A DNA stretch of 64,000 nucleotides from Rhopalosiphum padi (lineage: Eukaryota > Arthropoda > Insecta > Hemiptera > Aphididae), in assembly GCF_020882245.1 (NCBI RefSeq), contig NC_083598.1, positions 35,563,858 through 35,627,857 of the forward strand. Reading direction: 5' to 3'. The translations under genes and the position numbers were made by a program. The notes beneath the pieces are model-generated. The model was not told where the DNA came from. It made no database searches and saw only the letters and a list, made by a program, of their open reading frames with translations. Below, piece by piece: positions 23,801 through 36,219 of the stretch. The first letter of the stretch is position 1; every line of letters begins with the position of its first letter.

Positions 23801-26800
23801 AAAAGCTTTTTCTTTTTCAACACTAGACACTTATGTCTGTAAACATGATTTCCCAAGTCGAATTTACATTTTGATTAAAATTTACGGTTTGAATCTAATT
23901 TCTCTATCCACCAATGTTAGACATATTATACCAATGATATGTATTCCTTTTGTTAATTTCAACTGGGAACAAGTTTCATACATTTTAATCAGATGCAATG
24001 CATAAAATACAAAAAAATATTACGTTTAGCATTTTGAAACAAATAGATAAATTATACAGTTTAATTTACCATAGATAAACTTACGATTATTGTTTGAACA
24101 GCGTATTTTAATTATAGAATGGTCTCATTTAATACTACTATCGTATAATTAAACATAAAATCAAAAGAAAACAGTTTTAATACAGAACGGAAAATTACTT
24201 CCATATAAATGAATGAAATGAATTGTTTTACAACATTGTAACTTATATTATACATTTATTGTCATCAAAATTTCCAAGAAAATTAAAATTAATTATAAGA
24301 TGGTTAATTTAAGTTCAGGAACAGATATTTTAATACAAACTAAAGTTTTTAATTGAAATACCTAATTACGAAACAACAATTAAAGAATTCAGTCAAGGAT
24401 AATTTAATTTTACTCTGATGTATCTAGTTTTAAAAGTAGTGAATATCATTATTGAATCGTATAGTTCATATGAAATGTAATTAAAAATAATAATAAACTC
24501 TTTCTAAAATTAAGTGTTGTTATTATAAATTGTTATGAATGTGTTTCAATATTTTTAATATAAATTCATTATAGAGTTAAAAAAAATATGTAAGTTCAAG
24601 TATTTAATATACCTAATACAAAATGTTTGTATAACAAATCTTATTTCATTTTCGTACTCCAAGAATTATAATTTTTAATATTGTGATAAATCCATTAATT
24701 TTATTTATTTACCTAACCTGATCATACTACTACCCATAATAATTCTGACTAAAAAGTGTCCTGATGCGTGACATGTGTTTATCAATACTTATAAAATTCA
24801 AAAATTTCAAATGCCAATAATTAAAAGTCATAAAATTGTCTAAATATTTTAAAAACTTTATTGTGTGTAAAAATCATGATTTAAGAAATAGTATAATTTT
24901 TGAATAATAACAAAATATAAAAAAAAAAACTCTGCGAGGAAATTGATATTTTACGTTTGAATATTCAATATTGTCAACATTTGTTTTTAAATCACTCATT
25001 ACAAATATATATTTTTGAAATAACATTTAACTGATTTTTTTATAACTCTTAAACTAATAAAATCTAAACTTATATGGGACATTTTAATACATTTGTAAAC
25101 CATAACGTACTATAAATGTTAAAATATATTCTATGAATTATTTGAACTACTAATTTTCATATTTTATATGTCTAACCTACGAATTTTCTTGAAAAAAAAG
25201 TTTGCCAATTTAATATAAATTTTTTAATTAATTGTTAATTTACAAATTAAAAAATATCGAATATGCGTTATAATATTTTTTATAAGCGTTTAAAATCATA
25301 ATTTTGATTGACATTCATAGTGCCACGCATGACTTTCAAATTATTTTGTTAAGAAATTTATAAAAAAAATTCTTTTCAATTATAATGCATATAAATTGAA
25401 TTCAAAATGTATTATACATATTCATTCGTAACTAATAAAAAAATTAATACTAGAAAAAAAAGTTTACCAGAAAGTCATTAATTTTTTACGAGAATGGAAA
25501 TTTAAATTTCAACATAGGATATCCAGTCGTAAAATAACTGATTCTCCTGGATTTTTTTTATATTTTCTTGTAATTTAAAAATAAATAATCGAAAGTAATA
25601 GGGATTCCATCAAATGTTTGTATTATTATTTCTTACACAATTATGCTCTAAATATTTGGATTTTCTTTTAACTTTTGTAAATATTTTAATTTTTAAATTT
25701 GTTTCTACAAATATCGATAAAACATTGTTTTCTGTGTAAAAATGTTAAGAAATGTAATGCATTAGTTTTTAGTATAGCTAATTTAATATACTTGGCTATA
25801 GTAAATTTTGATTTACAAACATTTGAAGTTCAAATTTTAACAAAATTCTTCGAAGTAACAAAACAAATGTTAATTTCATAGTTAATAATGCATAAAATGT
25901 TCAAAAAGGATTGTAAATTTAATACAAAGTTTATCTTAAGTTGTCCTTACTGTAACATAAACACGGTGTTTTTATTGTTATTTTAATTTAAAATTTGATT
26001 TTTAAACGAAAAGTAATGATTTTAGTCATTTTGTTGTAATAATTTAAAAAATATAATTATACGTTTCAGTGTATGTATTTTATGTCATTTTATCAACCGT
26101 ATAAATTAATGGTTATAATATTATATTGAATCGGGTCACTTGCATACGCGAAAAGCACATTTTTTTGAATGAACATTATAATATGGTCACTGTTTTAAAT
26201 CCACTCAAAACTACATAAAAGATAATACCCCTATCAAAGTTGTAGGACTTCAATTGGAAAGGATTTTAATTAGGAAAACTGATTATGATTTACAAGTTGA
26301 TTAAATTCTAATTGAAGCGGATTTTAACATTCCAATAACCTTTTATATCATGCTATAAACTTCATTAGGCAATATCTAATAAAATTTAAAAATATATTTT
26401 TCATTTTTTATAAAATTGAGCTGATAAAATCCAACATTAAAAATCATTTCAATTAATACACAGGTAAGTTATTTTAATGAATTAAAATTAAAATCTATCT
26501 AACCAATATCATAACACAGCTGTTTTTTCAGGTGATTAGGTATTTTGTTTTTAAGGGTTAAATAAGATATAGTATCTTTATAAGGTATTTTTTTAGGACA
26601 ACACTGTTAAATTATTGTATTATTATTTTCTATTAATGTAGAAATTAATAATTACATTTTAAATTATAAAATATTATATTAGTTTATTATTATTCAACTT
26701 AAACAAGTTGATACATTTAGATAAAAATGTTATGAGATCACAGAATTAATTAAAATGTTATATTTTTTTTAAATTTTAATGTATCAGATTTTTCTTAACA

Positions 26801-29345
26801 CTTGAATAACCCAACTAATTCTATATAATATAACGTAATTTATAATTGCAATTTTTACTTATAAATATGTTCAAATAATTTTTCGCATAATATGACATTA
26901 TTATTATTCATATATTTTTTAAATAAAATTCTTATTACGTATACAAAGATTTGTTTAAAAATAATAAATACAGTCCCGTGTGTGGTACTGATATCGAATG
27001 GGTACAAATAATTTACATATAAACGCAATGGGAATTATATATGTATCACATTAATGTTTTGCCACTAATATATTTTCTACTTAAATCTGTATACAATATA
27101 TACTACATAATATTACATATAAAACTGGATTAACTCTTTCAATTTCATTTTTTTTGTTGAAATTATAATATAATTCTCACCGTTATATAAATTGTATTAC
27201 TATATTAATTACATAATATGTATAGGCTTTTATATAAATTATTGATACTTTTAGGCTCATTATATGATATATAAATTCATTAATTATTAGTTCATGATAA
27301 TTACATTGTAATAACTAATAAGCATGCCATATTAATTCTCTCGGCCATTCTATCATTTGCTCTTATCGTGTATTAATTATTTAAAATAAACAAATCGTAA
27401 TTTTGGGGCGGAATTCATTATTATGATAGTCGTTATGAATATTAATTTATATTTTTTATCATTCATTAATATTGTCCTTTGCTAACATATACAATATTTG
27501 AGTTCAGGTCTATTATTTAAATTACCAACAAACTTATAAAATATTGCAAATTACATTATTCAAAGATACGCGTCCAATGAATTATGAATAATATAAAAAA
27601 AATATATAAATATTTGTATATGTATTTATATTGTATACATTTTAAAAACTTTCAATTTTAAAATATATTTATTTTGTAGTAAATTGTACAATTGTTTCAA
27701 CTATATAATATCAATAAAATTAAAGTTACGATATAACATAAATTCTTAACTATACTTTTATTTATTATCCATGTACTTATTTAAATAAGTTTATTGGAAA
27801 AATATAATTGTGTTGGGTATTATAATAAGTATTAGCTTTCATCGGATTTAAAACACTCAAATTTAAACCACAATAAATTTACAATTTTTAAAATAATATA
27901 ATATAATGTGACAAAAAACCGTAACTATCTATAAAGGACTTTACTCGTAATATTACAAAATGAGATATTCAAAAAATTACTTATGATTTATATAATAATA
28001 TAGTGACTACAGATTTGAAAAAAAAAAAAATTATTGCATCCTCTAATATGATATATTATATTAAAATTGTTAATACCAGTTAGTAGAAACATATTAAAAT
28101 AATAAATCTAATTTAGTTATTTTATAATATACCCATATGAAAGGTATAAAATATTATGATATAAAATTGTGACACGGCGTCTTAGTTATGCAAAATAAAT
28201 TACATTTATGTTTATAATACTTGATTACTATTTAAAATTAGCAGGCTCTTGATTAGCATTCTACAGTTTTCTAATGTTTTGTATAATACAATCCAGACGA
28301 AATAATATTTTTCTCATGATGAAAGATAGTATTATTTTTATATTTAGGAAACTATGATTAACAAATGGATAAAGATAATATACGGATCTTAAAGCTGATT
28401 TAATATAACACATTTTGCTTTTGCTTATTTCACAAGCATTCTAATCGCCGAGATTGGAACTTACGATTTGACACTGATTTAATACCTATAAATAATAATT
28501 TAAATCAATTTTATTAACACCTTAGAATAACAGTTTTTAACTTATAATGGGATGATCTTTTCATCTGACTAACCGAATATAATATAACAAAAAATAATAC
28601 AAATATGGATAAGTCATGACAACCACATGACAAACATAATCTATACATAAATAATTTAACTGTACAAGAATATATATATATATATATATATATATTGAAA
28701 GAAAGATAGACTGCCCAATACATCTAAATAATACAAAAGAGTGTAGAGCAGTTTTTTCATGAATAAAAGCATTTAATTTGAGTCAATCTATTGATGGCGT
28801 AAATAATAACTTAATTTATCAATAAAATAATTTAATTCATAAACGATTATATTGTTTAATGTGCATAAGTAAATTTAGACAACATGACATGTATAATATA
28901 ATATTATATAAATATCTCAAGATTTTTAAAGTATATAAAATATGTATAGCAGCCAACAGATTATGGTTGTTATGTTGAACTTTAGAGTTAAGAATAGTGT
29001 ATGTATGAGATTAATATATTACACCCGTTAATTCGTGAAATAGATAAAGGTCGTATTAAGTATATGAAATTATAAAAACTTGAATAATTCTTTCAAAGCA
29101 AATAGGTATTTGCTTGAAAACCAAAACTTTAGAACTGAACGGTCCGAATGTATGTCATATCGAAATTGTAACCTTTAGGCCTTTTGTTGGCGAGTTTGAT
29201 TTCAAATTGGTATACTAAAATAAAAATTGTGTGTCTTATGTTTATCAAATAGTCATAGATTATAATATAATATTTATGAATATGACAAAGAAGGTTTCTG
29301 TATAGTGTATTGTATGGAACACTACTATATAGGTAATATTATATC
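23801..29345. other. Long AT-rich gene-poor spacer
   Basis: About 5.5 kb of very AT-rich DNA with no supported gene. It contains an (AT)n tract at 28670-28695 and scattered poly(A)/poly(T) runs. The open frames here are short and AT-driven. Confidence 0.6.
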
Positions 29346-29394
29346 ATTGATTATAAAATAAATACTATAGTATACTCTAGTATTTATAATCAAT
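29346..29394. repeat. Short inverted repeat (hairpin)
   Basis: ATTGATTATAAA with AATACTA on the left is mirrored by TAGTATTTATAATCAAT on the right, giving about 17 paired bases with one 5-nt bulge; TAATATTA flanks both sides. The size fits a small hairpin RNA or a MITE relic. Its AT content keeps confidence low. Confidence 0.35.
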
Positions 29395-30159
29395 GCCGTA
29401 ATATTAATTAACTGACTTTGTTAACCATACTTTATATTCATATAATAATTATTATTATTTTAACATCTATAGTTAGTTATTAAATTATTACAATTAATGT
29501 ACTTAGCGTACAAAACCGTCAAGAACATATATCATCAGTTTCAGTTACACAATTCAATAATAATTTTAAACACTGTTTTATAATTGCTATTCTAAAATTG
29601 TTTTGTTAAAATTAAATTAAATTGATAGTACTTATTTCGTATTAATTAAATATGATTTTCAACATCTTTAACGTTATAGAATATATTTTAATTAAGCAGT
29701 ACTGTATTCCTGTAGAGTGTAGTGATTGTACTTATACTTGTGTTAGTTGTATTATAGTTATATAATACTAACATATGCGTAATAATTTGTAAAACAGTCG
29801 ATTTTCATATATTAATTTTTATCTTAACTGGAGAGATTAATCAATTAACTATTAATATCGCATTTAATACGGTTAGTTTAACTGGAGATAAATGGAAAAA
29901 AAATCACCGTAGTAAATTAGTAGAAATATTCGCCGTTCACGTTTCGGTATAAAACGTTTTGGGTGAACACCAAACTTTGTCCAACAGATGTCGTGGCGCG
30001 TACCATTTTGAATCAAAAATGTATACAAAACAGAATTAAATTACTGTATCAGTATTCGATACGTATAATATTATATTAAAATACAAATGTATATCATTTT
30101 AAATAGCATAATGTATTGACAATATGATGTATTATAATGTTAATAAAAATAATATAATA
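29395..30159. other. AT-rich spacer
   Basis: No gene seen. It holds a small imperfect hairpin at about 29743-29771 and a CTCF-related motif CCAACAGATGTCG at 29981-29993. Confidence 0.5.
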
Positions 30160-32770
30160 TTAAATCGTACGGTGGTTTGGGAAAACTGGCGTTTTGTTTG
30201 TTCACTATTTTCCGGGACATAGCACAGACGTCCGCGAAGGTTTTAATATTATCGCGTATGCCATTGCAATGATGATGACGATGATTTTGGTGATAATAAT
30301 GATAATTATTATTTGGCTTTTATCCTTAGGGGGACGAGAACGTCTACAGTATACTTGTCACACAGCCCGCTATAGATACTATAGTTGGAAGGGACGGCGG
30401 GCCGACGGAATGTCCACAGGTATCACGGAAAGCTGGTTGTCGGCAGAATAATAAAAATATAAATATAATTACTGTCAAATATAAAAATACAATGGCGTTT
30501 TCCGCGGAGACTATAATAATAAACACCATCGCCACAGTAGTATTATAATATAGTATTATGTTATGTATACAATATTTGTAATTATATATACATAGGTATT
30601 ATACACATTTATAATTCTCAAATAATATACATTATATTGTAATTTTTCTTCTCCCTTAAGTCGGCGCAAGTCGTTATTATAATAATAATATAAAGGTGTG
30701 TATTATACGCAACAATATTGTAATAATAATTATTATTATTGTTGTTGTTGTAGTTATTACAATATCGTTATCTCGCGGAAACCACTCAGAGTAGTTTGTT
30801 TGTCAGTTCAGGTCGACACGTCAACTACGGTAATAATAAACTAATAACAAGACATTGACAATATAACAATTACGGAGGCGAAATTTTTCGTTTTTAATTG
30901 AATATAAATATACCGGAAATAACGGCGTAACACCATGTCTCCGCCCTTCTGTCGTTGTGCATCGCGTATATTCGGCCGTGCGATGGTATCAACTGCCACC
31001 GGTCCGGTGTGTGTGTGTGTGTGTGTGTGTGCGTGGGTGGAGGGGGAGCGTACGCGGCCGATTTTCCGTCCCCCGCCCGGGACGTCGACGGGACTTACGT
31101 ATATAGACCGTATAATAATGTACTCTGTAATTGGACGCGTCCTCTTCGTGTCGTTACGACTCCATAAACATTTGCATTATTCGAATTTCAACGGTATTGA
31201 CGTAGAGGTTGTATATGCCTAACCTCTCGCATATATATATTATCTACTTTATTATAACATTTATTGTAGAGGAAATACGAGGTTCGCTTTTTTATTTTTA
31301 ATAAGATCGTTCGTTAAAAATCATGTCTTAGACCCGATGAGATTTTTATTTCAAAATACATAGTGTAGGTATATTATAATGTCACATAATTGTACAAATC
31401 GCATTTTTCTTGTCGCTATATACCTGTATTTATGGACAAATAATAACAATATTTCGGGTATTCATGTTACTATGGTATAATCATTATTATTTTACAGCCG
31501 CTCCATTGCCGGTTTCCGGACGGGTGGCCGCCGGTGAATTTCAGCAACACACACGTCATGACCTAACTTGACTATAATCTTCGAGATATATATTTCAGTA
31601 TATACCTGTATCCCGCCTAACATAAAAAAAAATATTATTACTATTTATATAATATATGTATCATCTAAGTTGGTACTTCAACATTGATGTACATCCCTAT
31701 TTATTTTCCGTGTCTGAATAAACGATTCAAAATGGAACGTGAAATAATATACGTGAGATTTTATTTCTGTAAAACCAAAACATAAAATAAACATAATAAT
31801 ATTTGCAATAGTATAAGCTTGCACCGTGCTTTACACTGTACCCAATTTTTATAGTGTACCCTATTTGTAAATGTATCGGGGTGTGTAATAAGATTATTTT
31901 TTTTCCGTCGATCTATCGTACACAATGCCCGTTTGGCTCGATCACTGTAATATCGCGAGAGCTCTTACGATTCGGGAGCTTGACGTTTTGATGTGCTTCG
32001 CATTGAAATATTGTTATTGAACAAATATATACGGTTGTTAGGTTAAAAGCTTCTGTGATATGAAAGGATTCCGCGGCTGTGTACAGAGGACGGCCACCAT
32101 CATCATCGCCGTTCATATAGTGCCGTTGTATATACAAGTCGTAAACCCAAAAGATCGTATACCACCGCACAAGTATACACGCACAGACGCACGTATATAT
32201 ATATATATGTATACATACATATTATGATATAATAGCTGTAATGATAAACGCAGTCGGATTTTTCGGCACGAGGAAATCGCCACGACCGAAACCGGTGGGC
32301 AGGGAACGCGGAGGGACGAGGAAAAAACAAATAAACTTAAGTGGACGAGCCGAATGTTTTTATGCCGTAGTACGATGCGCGCGGGCCGCCATATAATAGT
32401 TCATAATATAATAGTGTGACGGCTGTTGGTATAAGAGGGACGACACGCGTGTATGATGATATAAGGGCACGCGCGAGAGAAAAACAGCGAGCGAGAGAGT
32501 AAAAGCGATGGAGAGTAATGGCCGGAATTTCGGTCAGAGAGAGGAACCGTGTCCAGGCGTGTCCCTTTGTTTTACAGCCCATCATAAATAATACCGGGCA
32601 CGTCATCCAGATTTGTCTTATTCGCTGTATAACAAGTTTTTTGAGACTTTCGAATGTATATACTACGACGTGTGTGTGCGTGTATTTTTGTATAATATAA
32701 TATCGAATGAAATACGAGCAAATAAATTTGTTTGTAACGGCCATAGTCCGAGTTGGCCGGTCGGAAATTT
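30160..32770. promoter_or_regulatory. Broad CpG-rich island
   Basis: This 2.6-kb stretch is interrupted by AT-rich parts but holds several dense CpG blocks, for example around 30370-30440, 30930-31200 (GCGTACGCGGCCG, CCCGGGACGTCGACGG), 31500-31560 and 32260-32520. A (GT)n microsatellite occupies 31007-31030. Frames up to 135 codons exist (32337-32744 minus, ATG-started) but have no domain or signal peptide and an odd composition rich in Tyr, Arg and Thr-His repeats. The island could be a promoter or enhancer region, or contain a 5' non-coding exon. No specific start site can be assigned. Confidence 0.35.
31007..31030. repeat. (GT)n microsatellite
   Basis: Twelve uninterrupted GT units inside the CpG-rich island. 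Confidence 0.9.
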
Positions 32771-35092
32771 ATCTACGAGAAAAATCATATAAAATATAAC
32801 TCACCGACTGTATGTACAGTGACTATAGTTTATAGTATTATATTATTTTTATACGCAGAATAGAAACAGAACACTAAAAGTCCCACTCCACTTAGCTAAA
32901 TTTATCGGATAGAACAATGTTTATATTTTTATGAAAATGTTTATACGTACCTATTATGTAAATGGATCAGCTATTATAAATGTATAAATCACGCCGATTG
33001 AATATTTGTTGACATTATTATGTAGTTATTTATATTATATATATATATATATATATATATTTCCGAAGTAATCTTCGAATACAATAAATTATTGTTTAGA
33101 ATAATGTTTCGTTGACATTACATTTGTTATTTGACTGTAAAAATGTAATTTCAAAAAAAAAAAAGAAAAAAAAAAGCAATAGTATAGTAATACTATATCC
33201 TGTGACGAAACCTCAAAAACAGAAAGTCCGAGTTAGGTATCTGATAAAATATATCAGAGTAATTTTACCTACTACAATTTTAATATTTTCAATGGAACGT
33301 CGTTTTTCATAAAAACGTCATACGGTTATGGGTCATTCAGGTCACTAGGGGAAAATGTGTATATACACATAACATCAACTTTAATATATAGTATACCCGG
33401 GACAAAGCCGAAGGCACATTTTATTTTTATGAATTATGTAATATGTGGTCATTTGTGCTGGAGGCGCGTCCGAGATTCTTTATTTTTGTCAACGTGTTCG
33501 GCATTTTTCATCGTCACTGTCGTTGACTCTCAAAGAAAAATCTTAAGAAATAAGTCCTGTACCAAATAAATGAGCGATATCGCATCTAATGGATGACTTT
33601 TAATGATCAGTTTTTTTTTTTATTTAATACACAATATAATTTTTTTTTTGATACATTTTTAAAACGTCTTTCTACATTGTGCAAAGTTTTATAACTTATT
33701 AATCGTGCATCTATTTGTTTATAGAGTATGGCTCACAACATTTACTTAAGATGATTTCGTTTTTGAGTTTTATCATTTTTACCAAGCAAAAAATAATTTG
33801 TTTTTTAAAATACATAAATCTATAATTTATTAACGCTTCCCAGTTATTTTAAAACATTTCTGAACAAATTTGCTTAAATAAATAGTCTAGATATTAGAAA
33901 AAATATATTAATAACACTATAATATTGTTATAATAAATATATTTTTGATGATATCTATTGTCATTAGGGTACTCTTCATTAAACTAAAAGTTATGCTACA
34001 GTAGTATTACCCGTTATTGACGGTGCGTAAATAAAATATAATAACGCACTCCAAAACCTTCAAACATACCTTTGATGTCCTATAAGTATCAATTTAAGTT
34101 CTTTGTCATTTTAGTAACTTATGTAGTATATTCATTATCGGCCAGTCAAAGGTCTAAATACGAATTTTGAAAAATTATAATAATCTTGTCCAAGTTTCAT
34201 AATTAACGGATGACCATAAAGTGTCCAGGTGAAAATTTGTTATTTAGTACAATAATATTACTGACACATTAATATGCCTTCAAGCACATAACTAAAATAT
34301 CTATTGGTATTTTGAGATAATATGATCTAAACAAGTTCATAATATCATCATGCATATATGGTTTATTTTATTTTGTAGAATTAGTTTCCAAACGTGCGTC
34401 TTAAACCTATTATATCGTACTTAATATAGGTAAAAAAAGTCAATTACTATTGATTATTTATAGACTTATAGCCTTATAAATAATTTTTAGGTAAAAGTTA
34501 TGTAAGCGATATAAATCATAAAAAAAAATAATCAATTAAACTAAATGTTTTAAACAATATAGATATTAATAAATGAAAAAAGTTGTAAAATTATAATGTG
34601 TACATAATTTAATATTTGTAAAAAAAATAACTACAACACTACCACGTCATGTTATCGTAATTGAACTACATAACCAATCATTAGTTCTCTCATTCTCAGT
34701 ATATAATTTTTTAGACAGTTCACTAAATTAGTGAAATATAATATCGTGCATTAACAATAACAAAAAAAGTATGGAACGATGAATCCTATACCTACTTGTA
34801 ATATTATAGATCATTCATATAGATGATAAATTATAGTCAGAAAATAAATATCCAATTTAAAAATGTATTTTACTTAACGGTCGAGTAATAAAATATTATA
34901 CATCGTACCCATGATTCTGGTGTTGTCAAATTAAATTGAAATCAAATTGTTAAATTTAAACTTACGTTTTTTTCTATCTATTTAATTGAAGCCAATGACA
35001 TTTTTTAACGTGAGATCGTGTAATAACATATAATTATTATTAGATACCATTATATGAGTTAATTATATGTGATTTTTGGGTAGTCTGTTAGT
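32771..35092. other. AT-rich spacer
   Basis: No gene seen. It contains an (AT)n tract at 33035-33061 and an interrupted poly(A) at about 33153-33176. Confidence 0.55.
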
Positions 35093-35353
35093 TTGATAGA
35101 CAGGGTTAAAGGATCTACCATCGCAGACCAAACCAGGGCAACCATTAATGTAAGCGACAAAAGACCTCGGCAATTTGGAAAACCTCAAGGAAAACAAAAT
35201 ATATCCAAAAAAGCACTTTACCATGTCGATACAATAGACGACCCCCATTCATCAAACAAACAAGACACATTCCTCCGCTCTCTTTCTACCACTAAACATC
35301 TACACGCTTCTCATATATATATATATATATATATATTGGCGTGTATCCGTTAA
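35093..35353 (+). other. Open frame of uncertain status
   Basis: A frame open for 86 codons whose first 70 or so have a more protein-like composition than the surroundings (for example DRVKGSTIADQTRATINV, DKRPRQFGKPQGKQN). It runs into an (AT)n microsatellite (35313-35336) that adds an artificial Ile/Tyr run before the stop. The start codon is not a convincing ATG and no domain is recognised. An opposite-strand frame (35063-35248) covers part of the same bases. It could be a decayed transposon fragment or a chance frame in locally GC-richer DNA. Confidence 0.2.
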
Positions 35354-36219
35354 AAGCGCCTTTTGTTTTTAATAAATTTTAAAAGCTCTCCAAGAGTCTA
35401 ATACTTAGACATAAGACGAAGCCATTTTCTGATTAAATTACAGAGGACCTTAGCCGAGTGTGTTGTTTTTAGAAAATAAGTAAACAAATAAAAAAAAAAA
35501 ACAAAAATATATAACGTCTTTTGTAAAACGACTTTACTCATCTGAAAACCGGTAATAAATCGCATCTTGGCAAAACAATTTTGATAGGATTTCATGGGTC
35601 AGTACACAGTGTAAGCGTCTAACTGAATGTGCCCAACCGAAGGCGCAAACGACTAAAGATAACATCATGCGAAAACATTTATTCGTACTCTTAACGTGAA
35701 TAATCGAAAATCCCTTTTTCTGTGTATTTAAAAAAAATAGGTCAGGTTAGATTAATGTTAAAATGTATGCTTATAAGAGTGTGAAGTGTGATAAGGACGT
35801 TTTTACTTTTTATTGAAGATCCTGTTATTTTATTATATACATATATGAATTAAAAAAACATAATAGGTTTACTCAATGTCAAGTAATTACACAATAAATA
35901 ATATCAATTCACTAAAGTAGATATTGTAAATATATATAAATGTATTAAATCGTTTTATAAAGTAACATAAACACGTCCATGATTTTCATTAAAGCTATAA
36001 AAACAATATTAATTCAGTCAAGGGGGCAAAATATCAAAAAAATTTATCATATTATTTACTATATAAATAAACACAACGTATCATTGACAACGGTAATACA
36101 TGAAATCTTAAAGTGTATTTTATTAACAACATTATCAGTTCAGTTTTAAAAATTTTTGTACACATATTTTAATTTTATTAAAAATTTATCAAAAATTTGT
36201 GGTAAGTAGAACTATAAAA
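35354..36219. other. Spacer and 5' flank of the orphan gene
   Basis: No gene seen. Near its end TCAGTTCAGTT at 36135-36145 could serve as an initiator for the gene beginning at 36220, with the start at about 36137 and an 83-nt leader. TATAAATA at 36062-36069 is too far upstream to pair with it. GGTAAGTA at 36201 resembles a splice donor but lies before the ATG and is probably coincidental. Confidence 0.4.

Noticed and set aside
32337..32744. 135-codon ATG-started minus-strand frame
   Set aside because: Lies in a CpG-rich island where stops are rarer; composition is odd, with Thr-His and Ser-Leu-Ala-Arg runs from GT and GA repeats. No signal peptide or domain. It remains the best of the rejected frames.
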